Part shown: positions 47,739-58,936 of the stretch, piece after piece
Layout: every line of letters begins with the position of its first letter
Position numbering within the stretch: the stretch's first letter is position 1
From: Marthasterias glacialis
Taxonomy: Eukaryota; Echinodermata; Asteroidea; Forcipulatida; Asteriidae
Assembly: GCA_911728455.2 (NCBI GenBank)
Contig: OU452226.1
Coordinates: 15,951,938-16,015,937 of the forward strand
Direction: 5' to 3'
DNA: 64,000 bases
Made by a program: the position numbers and the translations under genes
Notes under the pieces: model-generated
Told to the model about the DNA's origin: nothing
Seen by the model: the letters and a program-made list of their open reading frames with translations, nothing else
Databases searched by the model: none

Positions 47739-49259
47739 GTAAATTCTTGCAAGCTTTTTGATTTTTTATTGGATTGCAATTAGTCTGTTGCTACTTGACT
47801 ACATGTACTTGCCATTCCCTCGCAACATTTCCATTCTAATTGTGTTTCATTACAAAGCATGGTCAATTCTTGCAAGTTTTTTTTATTTAATTGGATTGCA
47901 ATTAGTCTGTTGCTACTTGACTACATGTACTTGCCATTCCCTCGCAACATTTACATTCTAATTGTGTTTCATTACAAGCATGGTAAATTCCTGCAAGCTT
48001 TTTTTATTTTATTGGATTGCAATTAGCCTGTTGCTACTTGACTACATGTACTTGCCATTCCCTCGCAACATTTCCATTCTAATTGTGTTTCATTACAAAG
48101 CATGGTAAATTCTTGCAAGCTTTTTGTTATTTAATTGGATTGCAATTAGTCTGTTGCTACTTGACTACATGTACTTGCCATTCCCTCGCAACATTTCCAT
48201 TCTAATTGTGTTTCATTACAAAGCATGGTAAATTCTTGCAAGCTTTTTTTTATTTAATTGGATTGCAATTGGTCTGTTGCTACTTGACTACATGTACTTG
48301 CCATTCCCTTGCAACATTTCCATTCTAATTGTGTTTCATTACAAAGCATGGTAAATTCTTGCAAGTTTTTTTTTTATTTTTTATTGGATTGCAATTAGTC
48401 TGTTGCTACTTGACTACATGTACTTGCCATTCCCTCGCAACATTTCCATTCTAATTGTGTTGCATACAAAGCATGGTAAATTCTTGCAAGCTTTTTTTAT
48501 TGAATTGGATTGCAATTAGCCTGTTGCTACTTGACTACATGTACTTGCCATTCCCTCGCAACATTTCCGTTCTAATTGTGTTTCATTACAAAGCATGGTA
48601 AATTCTTGCAAGCTTTTTTATATTTAATTGGATTGCAATTGGTCTGTTGCTACTTGACTACATGTACTTGCCATTCCCTCGCAACATTTCCATTCTAATT
48701 GTGTTTCATTACAAGCATGGTAAATTCTTGCAAGCTTTTTTTTATTGGATTGCAATTAGCCTGTTGCTACTTGACTACATGTACTTGCCATTCCCTCGCA
48801 ACATTTCCATTCTAATTGTGTTTCATTACAAAGCATGGTAAATTCTTGCAAGCTTTTTGTTATTTAATTGGATTGCAATTAGTCTGTTGCTACTTGACTA
48901 CATGTACTTGCCATTCCCTCGCAACATTTCCATTCTAATTGTGTTTCATAACAAAGCATGGTAAATTCTTGCAAGCTTTTTTTTTATTTAATTGGATTGC
49001 AATTGGTCTGTTGCTACTTTACTACATGTACTTGCCATTCCCTCGCAACATTTCCATTCTAATTGTGTTTCATTACAAAGCAAGCTTTTTTTATTTAATT
49101 GGATTGCAATTGGTCTGTTGCTACTTGACTACATGTACTTGCCATTCCCTCGCAACATTTCCATTCTAATTGTGTTTCATTACAAAGCATGGTAAATTCT
49201 TGCAAGCTTTTTTTGTTATTTAATTGGATTGCAATTAGTCTGTTGCTACTTGACTACTT

Positions 49260-49641
49260 GCCAATCTATCGTAACATTTTAATTCTAATTATGTTTCATT
49301 ACAAAGCATAGTAAGTTTTTTTTCCCCTTTTTTAATGTCGCATTCAGCAATTCATTTATAGACTGTTTATTTTCATTTGGATTGTTTTTAATGAAATGAT
49401 TTAAACATCTTTGTGACAAAACTTGTTTATTATTTAGCCTTGTCATTTTATATCCACACCTTCAATACTTTTGTAAAGTCTTGAATACTTTTGTTCACCT
49501 ACAATTTTATACTTATGCTAAATTTTCCCCTTTTTTCAGTTACTCCATTTCATCAACACCATTGACCAAGTCGTCTGTGAGCTTAACGCAAGAAATGAAG
49601 TCATCCAAGTACCAGGAAGAGATGTTTCATTACAGAGCATG
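49260..49641 (+). other. Exon-like module, copy 2
   Basis: Virtually identical to copy 1, 1,903 bp downstream; the exon-like part is 49540-49641. The acceptor tract and the donor-like satellite junction are preserved. Confidence 0.6.
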
Positions 49642-50424
49642 GTAAATTCTTGCAAGCTTTTTGATTTTTTATTGGATTGCAATTAGCCTGTTGCTACTTG
49701 ACTACATGTACTTGCCATTCCCTCTCAACATTTCCATTCTAATTGTGTTTCATTACAAAGCATGGTAAATTCTTGCAAGCTTTTTTTTATTTAATTGGAT
49801 TGCAATTAGTCTGTTGCTTCTTGACTACATGTACTTGCCATTCCCTCGCAACATTTCCATTCTAATTGTGTTTCATTACAAGCATGGTAAATTCCTGCAA
49901 GCTTTTTTTTTTTATTGGATTGCAATTAGCCTGTTGCTACTTGACTACATGTACTTGCCATTCCCTCGCAACATTTCCATTCTAATTGTGTTTCATTACA
50001 AAGCATGGTAAATTCTTGCAAGCTTTTTGTTATTTAATTGGATTGCAATTAGTCTGTTGCTACTTGACTACATGTACTTGCCATTCCCTCGCAACATTTC
50101 CATTCTAATTGTGTTTCATTACAAAGCATGGTAAATTCTTGCAAGCTTTTTTTTATTTAATTGGATTGCAATTGGTCTGTTGCTACTTTACTACATGTAC
50201 TTGCCATTCCCTTGCAACATTTCCATTCTAATTGTGTTTCATTACAAAGCAAGCTTTTTTTATTTAATTGGATTGCAATTGGTCTGTTGCTACTTGACTA
50301 CATGTACTTGCCATTCCCTCGCAACATTTCCATTCTAATTGTGTTTCATTACAAAGCATGGTAAATTCTTGCAAGCTTTTTTTGTTATTTAATTGGATTG
50401 CAATTAGTCTGTTGCTACTTGACT

Positions 50425-50824
50425 ACTTGCCAATCTATCGTAACATTTTAATTCTAATTATGTTTCATTACAAAGCATAGTAAGTTTTTTTCCCCTTTTT
50501 TAATGTCGCATTCAGCAATTCATTTATAGACTGTTTATTTTCATTTGGATTGTTTTTAATGAAATGTTTTAAACATTTTTTTGACAAAACTTGTTTATTA
50601 TTTAGCCTTGTCATTTTATATCCACACCTTCAAAACTTTTGTAAAGTCTTGAATTCTTTTGTTCACCTACAATTTTATACTTATGCTAAATTTTCCCCTT
50701 TTTTCAGATACTCCATTTCATCAACACCATTGGCCAAGTCGTCTGTGAGCTTTAACGCAAGAAATGAAGTCATCCAAGTACCAGGAAGAGATGTCCTCTT
50801 CACTGATTGCTCGATATTTACTTA
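50425..50824 (+). CDS. Exon-like module, copy 3, possible terminal exon
   Basis: The same intron-like block leads to acceptor 'ccccttttttcag' (ending 50707) and an exon-like segment from 50708. This copy does not jump to satellite after 'gaagagatgt' but continues to a TAA at 50822-50824 (frame ...RDVLFTDCSIFT). Its extra T keeps this frame open. It is therefore the best candidate for the original exon from which copies 1 and 2 were made. Function unknown; the product may be very short or the RNA non-coding. Confidence 0.35.
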
Positions 50825-50829
50825 ATATT

Positions 50830-52130
50830 TACCCAAAATTTGCTTGAAATGTATTTGCATTTGCTAGACGTTTTGTTTGCCAAACTTTACCAAAACAATT
50901 TGCTTGAAATTTACCTGCGTTTTCCTGACATTAAATTTTGAAAACTTCACACAAAAACTTGCTTGAAATTAATCTGCCGTTGCTCGACATTTAGTTTTTG
51001 TAGTATTTACCAAATTTGCTTGAAATTTATTTTAATTTGCTAGAGGATTAGCTTGCAAAACGTCACCAACAAAATTTGCTTGAAATTTATCTGCATTAGC
51101 TTGACATTTTATTTTTAAAACTTTACCCAAAATTTTGCATAATTTATGTTCAATCCTAGACATTTAGACGTTTTGTTTGCCAAACTTTACCAAAACAATT
51201 TGCTTGAAATTTACCTGCGTTTTCCTGACATTAAATTTTGAAAACTTCACACAAAAACTTGCTTGAAATTTATCTGCCATTGCTCAACATTTAGTTTTTA
51301 GTTTTTGTAGTATTTACCAAAAATTTGCTTGAAATTTATCTGCATTTGCTTGACATTTTATTTTTAAAACTTTGCCCAAAATTTTGCATAATTTATGTTC
51401 GATCCTAGACATTTAGACGTTTTGTTTGCCAAACTTTACCAAAACAATTTACCTGCGTTTTCCTGACATTAAATTTTGAAAACTTCACACAAAAATTTGC
51501 TTGAAATTTATCTGCCGTTGCTCGACATTTAGTTTTTGTAGTATTTACCAAAAATTTGCTTGACATTTTTCTGCATTTGCTTGACATTTTATTTGTAAAA
51601 CTTTGCCCAAAATTTTGCATAATTTATGTTCGATCCTAGACATTTAGACGTTTTGTTTGCCAAACTTTACCAAAACAATTTACCTGCGTTTTCCTGACAT
51701 TAAATTTTGAAAACTTCACACAAAAACTTGCTTGAAATTTATCTGCCGTTGCTCGACATTTAGTTTTTGTAGTATTTACCAAAAATTTGCTTGACATTTA
51801 TCTGCATTTGCTTGACATTTTATTTTTAAAACTTTGCCCAAAATTTTGCATAATTTATGTTCGATCCTAGACATTTAGACGTTTTGTTTGCCAAACTTTA
51901 CTTCACACAAAAACTTGCTTGAAATTTATCTGCCGTTGCTCGACATTTAGTTTTTGTAGTATTTACCAAAAATTTGCTTGAAATTTATTTTAATTTGCTA
52001 GAGGTTTAGCTTGCAAAACGTCACCAACAAAATTTGCTTGAAATTTATCTGCATTTGCTTGACATTTTATTTTTAAAACTTTACCCAAAATTTTGCATAA
52101 TTTATGTGCAATCCTAGACATTTAGTTTAA
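50830..52130. repeat. About 235-bp satellite, five units
   Basis: 'gacgttttgtttgccaaact' occurs near 50868, 51168, 51417, 51648 and 51879. Each unit is built from shorter 'tttgcttgaaatttatctgc' repeats of about 55-60 bp. The last two intervals are 231 bp; earlier units are longer. Confidence 0.93.
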
Positions 52131-52260
52131 ATTTAGTTTAATTTATCTGCGTTAAAACTTTTCTAAAAATTGTATTTTGATTTTATGCCACATTTCTCCA
52201 TTGTTCAATAAAACTTCTTCCTTATTGTTTGTTCACCGCTTCTTTTATTGGACTCAGATT

Positions 52261-52417
52261 ATTAAATTATTTTAATAATATAATACAATCTATTATATTA
52301 TTAAAATATTTAATTATCTGAAGAAGTCCCACCACATTGGTAAGTAACTTGTTGAACAAGTTACTTACCAATGTGGTGGGACTTCTTCAGATAATTAAAT
52401 ATTTTAATAATATAATA
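52261..52417. repeat. Perfect 127-bp palindrome with a third partial arm
   Basis: Arms 52291-52353 and 52355-52417 are exact reverse complements over 63 bp around a single G at 52354. The 24 bp at 52261-52284 repeat the outer part of the arm again (one base different), so the order is X, inverted X, core, X. It is expected to form a cruciform. Confidence 0.97.
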
Positions 52418-52480
52418 TATATATATATATACATACATAAAATAAAATAAAATAAAATAAAATAAAATAAAAATGAAAAT
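52418..52480. repeat. (AT)n and (AAAAT)n microsatellites
   Basis: A short AT run is followed by about six units of 'aaaat'. They directly follow the palindrome. Confidence 0.95.
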
Positions 52481-52529
52481 TAAAGAAAAATAAAAACTAC
52501 AACAAAACGCCTAAGGACAACCTCTAAAA

Positions 52530-53400
52530 TTTTTTCCGGCTCACGCCGGACCCTGCGTGGCTCCGCCCCGCCACCCCAGGGGGGCTTCGCCCCCCTATCC
52601 CCCCTTCCTACTCTCCCCCCACACACAACTAGCGGGGGCTACGCCCCCTTAGTACCCACCTACTACCACCCACACCAACCTTGTCAATTACTACACCCCC
52701 TACTATCTACCATTCCCCAACCCAACTAACTAGCGGGGGCTACGCCCCCTTGGACACCGCCTTCAACTTTTCTTGTTAAATACATTTTTCCACAACTTCA
52801 TAACCTCATAATAGCGATTACTGTTCACCTTATTTCCGGACAGCCTCTCATCCACATCATAACAGTTACTGCCCCCCCTATCCCCCTTCCTACACTCCCC
52901 CCACACAACTTGCGGGGGCTACGCCCCCTTGGTCCCCACCTATTACCACCCACACCAACCTTTCAAATTACTACACCCCCTACTATCTAGCATTCCCCAA
53001 CCCAACTAACTAGCAGGGGCTACGCCCCCTTGGACACCACCTACAACTTTTCTTGTTTAAAACATTTATACACAACTTCCTATCATTTAGTGCTCACCTT
53101 ATTTTTAGACATCCTCCCATCCTCACAATAGCTCTTACTGCTCACCTTATTTTTAGACAGCCTCCCATCCACATGATAACAGTTACTTCCCCCCTATACA
53201 CCCTTCCTACACTCCCCCCGCACACAACTAGCGGGGGCTACGCCCCCTTAGTCCCCACCTATTACCACCCACACCAACCTTTCCAACTACTGCACCCCCT
53301 ACTATCTACCATTCCCCAACCCAACTAACTAGCAGGGTCTACGCCCCCTTGGAAACCACCTTCAACTTTTCTTGTTTAAAACACTTTTACACAACTTCCT
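52530..53400. repeat. GC-rich mini-hairpin block in about 310-bp tandem units
   Basis: Three tandem units carry short perfect hairpins: TCCGGC-TCAC-GCCGGA (52535-52550), GGGGGGC-TTC-GCCCCCC (52579-52595) and GGGGGC-TAC-GCCCCC at 52634, 52735, 52914 and 53233. Two decayed forms lie at about 53016 and 53334. Most carry a 'ctagc' or 'ttgc' prefix. The composition is unlike the rest of the window and resembles the mobile GC-rich hairpins of some organelle and large-virus genomes. No gene was recognised. Confidence 0.85.
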
Positions 53401-53800
53401 AACCTCATAATAGCAATTACTGCTCACCTTATTTTTAGACAGCTTACCATCCTCATGATATCAGTTATTGCTCACCTTATTTTCAAACAGCTTCCCATCC
53501 TCATGATATCAGTTACTGCTCAACTTATTTTTAGACAGCTTCCCATCCTCATGATAGCAGTTACTGCTCACCTTATTTTCAAACAGCTTACCATCCTCAT
53601 GATAGCAGTTATTCCTCTCCTTATTTTCAAACAGCTTCCCATCCTCATGATAGCAGTTACTGCTCACCTTATTTTTAGACAGCCTCCCATCCTCATGATA
53701 ACAGTTACTGCTAACCTTATTTTTAGACAGCTTCCCATATCAGTTACTTTCAACGTTATTTTCAAACAGCTACACATCCTCGTTATTGCAGTTACTACAC
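53400..53800. repeat. 48-bp tandem repeat, about 8 units
   Basis: The unit is 'gctcaccttatttttagaca' plus 'gcttcccatcctcatgatag' plus 'cagttact'. Since 48 is a multiple of three it holds open a plus frame of 151 codons (53455-53910) with a 16-residue period (HLIFKQLPILMIAVTA). That is more likely an effect of the period than a gene. Confidence 0.9.
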
Positions 53801-53910
53801 ACCTTACAATCATCATGATAGCACTTACTATTCGCCTCATTTTTACACAGCTTCACACCCTCATTAAACCACTTACTATTTCCCATATTGTAAAACAACT
53901 TCCAATCTGA

Positions 53911-54407
53911 ACCTTACCACTTACAAATATTTCACACATTTTAAAACAATTTCCACTACTCATTACATAACTGACTATTAACCACATTTCGTTATGTACA
54001 CTTCAACTTCATCACACTATATTTATTTCAATATATTCTTTCATTTATTTCTTTCTTCACTTTATATATAAACACATAACATTACAAATTGTTTCTGTTT
54101 TTAACAAAACAATACACAATTTTGCTTTAAAGTCTCACATAAAAAACATACACATATTACTAAACTTACAATTAAATACTTATCATTCTCACCTAATCTT
54201 GACAACCTATTACTACATTAATAACATCTTCAACCTTTCAAATGCAGTAATAAATTTCATTGACCTTTTCATTAAAATTTTTAATAACAACGCATTCCAT
54301 CAAATTACATTTAAATTTCAACTATATATAATAAACAAATAGCATTTTCAGTAAACTAGTCCAAGATGCTGGTGGTACTTCCATGGTGAAAACACATAAA
54401 ACATTCC
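53911..54407. other. AT-rich unannotated stretch
   Basis: Low-complexity A/T/C-rich DNA with almost no G on the plus strand. Confidence 0.4.
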
Positions 54408-54429
54408 CTAAACATGGATTTCCAAGACT

Positions 54430-54670
54430 ACAAAAAAGTTGAAAACCAAGACGAAAATAAAAAAGTCTTTCAATTGATTTTGAAACTGTCCAGTCACTCT
54501 ATACAGCAAATCTGATGGCAATTCATTCCAAAGATAAGTTGCAGCTAATGCAAAAGCCCTGTCACTAAATGAATATTTAGTTCTTTCAATTGCGAGAAGA
54601 TTGCTTCCAGAAGAGACCCTCTTCACAAAACGAGCAGCAACATTCTGTACCCTTTCTGTATACTGTATAC
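54430..54670 (-). pseudogene. LINE 3' fragment, end of reverse transcriptase ORF
   Basis: The minus frame shows RVQNVAARFV, then KYSFSDRAFALAATYLWNEL, PSDLL and FQNQLKDFF. N-x-A-A-R and the RAF.....LWNxLP box are the hallmark of the last 80 residues of CR1/Jockey-type LINE polymerases. The central part of that region is deleted. It is a small dead fragment. Confidence 0.8.
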
Positions 54671-54719
54671 TGCATTCTGTATACTTCATCTTCCTGCAGA
54701 TGCTATGCAATAAACAGTT

Positions 54720-55590
54720 CTCTCAACTTCAACTATTTCGAATCTTACCCACTATGACGTTAAATCGAAGTCTTCCACACATTCATCTTCTGTTTGGTAT
54801 TATTCTTACTGCAAATAATTAAAAAATATTAACATTTTTAATTGCACTTACATATCATTTTTCACAGTACTAACATTGCATTGAATACTTTAATTATTAC
54901 TACAATTTGAATGACCATACAAGAAAACTACCATTGTGTTGTCCATCTACATCCACATCTACAGCTTTCTTTGCTACTTGTCTATATTATACACCGTCTC
55001 ATCTGTCAGATCAACTACTAATACTACTAAACTTCAGTTCAAACTCTTCTCTAATTTCAATTTAGACAAAGCTTACTTTAGTTACTGCTCTGTAAACTAC
55101 ACTTGTTCAGTTAAACTACAACCATTTATTGAGGTTTGCTTACTTATAATCTACATTCTCTAGGTAAACTATACTACACATTCATCTTGTCTATAAAATA
55201 AGATATTAACACTAGCAAATTACACTTCTTTTTTCTAACTATCGACGCTTCTCTACAATCTCTACCAACATCTCGTCTTTAACTTAAACTACTAACACTC
55301 ATAAACTAAAATTACATTATCATGTAAGACCACAAAAGGTACCGCATGAAAATCTTTCCTTTAGATTTACTTATATTAATTGCAATGCAAGTTTAACTCA
55401 CACACAACAGTTCTACTTATTTATTCCACTGCTAGCCTACACTCTACACGTATAACACATCCACAATTTCAACATCTAACTCCTGTAAATTACAACCAAT
55501 CCTCAAGCCTAGGTATATAACTACTTACCTTACCTAAAATCTATTCATCAATATTAATATGTCTAATTAACAAAGTCAAACCAACCATCA
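54720..55590. other. AT-rich stretch, partly duplicated at 61.5 kb
   Basis: No gene was recognised. Positions 55310-55610 recur in diverged form at 61510-61845 ('acttatattaattgcaatgc', 'tgtctaattaacaaa', 'ccatcagctctttgtga'), and a weaker third copy lies near 62060-62190. Confidence 0.6.
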
Positions 55591-56286
55591 GCTCTTTGTG
55601 AATCCTGGTTACGGCTGATCAAGACTCTACATTTACATTTCGTCTGTAAAATCAAACTACAGTTTTATTGTCGAACTACGACTTTTTATCGAGGCTTGTT
55701 TACTGCTGATCAACACTGTTCACTAAAAACCTCGTCTGAAAGATCAAATTACAGATTTGTTGTCAAACTACAACTATTTATCTACGCTTGGTTACTGCCG
55801 ATCAGCACTCTAAATTAACATCTCGTCTGTAAGATCAACTAGTAAACTACAGTTGTGTTGTCAAACTACAACTATTTATTGAGGCTTCGTTACTGCTGAT
55901 CAACACTCTACACTTACATCTCGTCTGTAAGATCAAACTACAGTTTTGTTGTCAAACTACAACTATTTATCGAGGCTTGGTTACTGCTGATCAACACATT
56001 TATCAAGCCTTTTTACTGACAGTCTACACTCTAGACTTACATCTCGTCTGTAAGATCAACTTCTAACCCTAGTAAACTATAGTTGTGTTGTCAAACTACG
56101 ACCATTTATCAAAGCTTGGTTACTGATGGTCTACACTCTAGACGTACATCTTGTCTGTAAGATCAACTACTAAACCTAGTAAACTACAGTTGTATTGTCA
56201 AACTACAACCATTAATGGAGGCTCGGTTACTCTGACGGTCTACACAATACAAAGACAATGTGCAGGATAAAGAACTCAGTACTTAC

Positions 56287-56400
56287 AAAAACATCTCCTG
56301 CCTCGAGTTCAGTCACACGTACAGAAAAAGGAATATCTTGTTCACTCCCTCGCATGATGCAGCCATTTAACCTTCTGGTTTCCCTCATTTTCCTGCGTTT
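56287..56400 (-). CDS. Exon-like module of unknown gene, copy 1
   Basis: On the minus strand, acceptor 'gatttttcatttggcag' and donor GTAAGT bracket 114 bp (38 codons, both ends in phase 0) that are fully open. The segment begins KRRKMRETRRLNGC and ends with SVRVTELEAGDVF. No family was recognised. A phase-symmetric exon like this can be repeated or skipped without changing frame. It sits inside satellite and has two relatives at 58823 and 63613. Confidence 0.5.
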
Positions 56401-56544
56401 CTGCCAAATGAAAAATCACAAGTCAAAATAAAGATTCTTAAACAATTCATGTTCTAGTTCGACCTCAAGACACTGTTCCAAAAAAGGGACAATTCATCAT
56501 GTTTTAAAAGTACAAGAAAACAATCCAACGAGTACTATTAAAGG

Positions 56545-56700
56545 CATTTCTGGATGTTAAGTACTTCAGGCCTAAGTTAACCTTAACACTTTCAGCCATC
56601 TGGTCTTTTAAACACTTTACTTCATTAGCTTCAACTAAACCTGCACAGCTACAGTTGACTTGTTCTAATGTACTTACACAAGGCTTGGTTACTGTGTTGG
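56545..56700 (-). other. Second exon-like segment upstream of copy 1
   Basis: On the minus strand, after 'aactgtagctgtgcag', the frame LVEANEVKCLKDQMAESVKV is open and ends near a weak donor 'gaagtactt'. It accompanies the 114-bp module in all three copies (near 59020-59080 and 63900-63985). In the third copy a TA insertion breaks the frame. Confidence 0.35.
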
Positions 56701-58822
56701 TTATCATTCTACATGCACATCTCGTCTAAGAAATAAACTACTAATCTTTAACTACAATTGTTAAGTGTTATTTTTGACAGATCAATGCTTGTACACTCTT
56801 CACCTACATCTCGTCTGTAAGATCAACTACTAAACCAAATAAACTACACTTGTGTTGTCAAACTACAACCGTTTATCGAGGCTTGGTTACTGCTAATCTA
56901 CACAATAGACTTGAATATCATCTGTAAGATTAACTACTAACCCTAGTGAACTACAGTTGTGTTGTCAAACTATAGCCATTTATCAAGGCTTTTTTACTGA
57001 CAGTCTACACTCTAGACTTGCATATCGTCTGTAAGATCAACTACTAACCCTAGTAAACTACAATTGTGTTGTCAAACTACAGCCATTTACCAAGCCTTTT
57101 TAACTGATAGTCTACACTCTAGACTTACATCTCGGCTGTAGGATCAACTACTAACCTCAGTAAACTATAGTTGTATTGCCATACTACAACCATTTATTAA
57201 GGCTTTGTTACTATGTTGCTTTTCACAATACACGTACATCTTGTCTGTAAGATCAACTACTAACCCTAGTAAACTACAGTTTTGTTGTGAAACTACAACC
57301 ATTTATCAAGGCTTGGTTACTGATGGTCTACACTCTAGACTTACATCTTGTCTGTAAGATCAACTAAAAAACCTAGTAAACTACAGTTTTGTTGTCAAAC
57401 TACAATCTATTATCAAGACTTGGTTACTGATAGTCTACACTCTAGACTTACATCTTGTCTGTAAGATCAACTAAAAAACCTAGTAAACTACAGTTTTGTT
57501 GTCAAACTACAATCATTTATCAAGGCTTGGTTACTGATGGTCTTCACTCTGGACTTACATCTTGTCTGTAAGATCAACAACCCTAGTAAAATACAGTTGT
57601 GTTGTCAAACTACAACCATTTATCAAGGCTTGGTTACTATGTTGGTTTTCACAATACACGTACATCTTGTCTGTGAGATCAACTACTAACCCTAGTAAAC
57701 TACAGTTTTGTTGTCAAACTACAACCATTTATCAAGGCTTGGTTACTATGTTGGTTTTCACAATACACGTACATCTTGTCTGTGAGATCAACTACTTACC
57801 CTAGTAAACTACAAATGTGTTGTCAAACTACAATCATTTATCAAGACTTGGTTACTGATGGTCTACACTCTACACTTACATCTCGTCTGTAAGATCAACA
57901 ACCCTAGTAAACTACCGTTGTGTTGTCAAACTACAACCATTTTATCAAGGCTTGGTTACTATGTTGGTTTTCACAATACACGTACATCTTGTCTGTGAGA
58001 TCAACTACTAACCCTAGTAAACTACAAATGTGTTGTCAAACTACAACCATTTATCAAGGCTCGGTTACAGCCGATCAACACTCTAAATTAACATCTCATC
58101 TGTAAGATCAACTAGTAAACTACAGTTGTGTTGTCAAACTACAACCATTTATCAAGGCTTGGTTACTGCTGATCAAAACTCTACACTAACATCTTGTCTG
58201 TACGATCAAACTACAACTGTTTATCGAGGCTCGGTTACTGCTGATCAACATTTTACACTTGCATCTCATCTGTAAGATCAAAATACGTTATGTTGTCAAA
58301 CTACAACTATTTATCGAGGCTTGGTTACTGCTGATCTAGACTCTACACTAACATCTCGTCTGTAAGATCAAACTACAGTTATGTTGTCAAACTACAACTA
58401 TTTATCGAGTCTTGTTTACTCCTGATCAACACTCTACACTTACATCTCGTCTGTAAGATCAAACTACAGTTTTGTTGTCAAACTACAACTATTTATCGAG
58501 GCTTGGTTACTGCTGATCAACACTACACTAACATTTATCAAGCCTTTTTTACTGACAGTCTACACTCTAGACTTACATCTCATCTGTAAGATCAACTACT
58601 AACCCTAGTTAACTATAGTTGTGTTGTCAAACTACAACCATTTATCAAAGCTTGGTTACTGATGGTCTACACTCTAGACGTACATCTTGTCTGTAAGATC
58701 AACTACTAAACCTAGTAAACTACAGTTGTATTGTCAAACTACAACCATTAATGGAGGCTCGGTTACTCTGACGGTCTACACAATACAAAGAAAATGTGCA
58801 GGATAAAGAACTCAGTACTTAC

Positions 58823-58936
58823 AAAAACATCTCCTGCCTCGAGTTCAGTCACACGTACAGAAAAAGGAATATCTTGTTCACTCCCTCGCATGATGCAGCC
58901 ATTTAACTTTCTGCTTTCCCTCATTTTCCTGCGTTT
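58823..58936 (-). CDS. Exon-like module of unknown gene, copy 2
   Basis: 114 bp with the same splice borders as copy 1, 2,536 bp away, differing at only a few bases and still open. Upstream spacing to its partner segment is shorter because about 110 bp are deleted there. Confidence 0.5.

Larger units (their letters stand above)
45500..50500. repeat. About 120-bp satellite in three blocks
   Basis: The unit contains 'attggattgcaattagtctg', 'ttgctacttgactacatgta', 'cttgccattccctcgcaaca' and 'tgtttcattacaaagcatgg'. Blocks are at 45500-47360, 47739-49300 and 49642-50450. The end of the first two exon-like modules (47738 and 49641) is itself a satellite unit end: 'tttcattaca(g/a)agcatg' followed by 'gtaaattcttgcaagc'. 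About 35 units in total. Confidence 0.97.
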
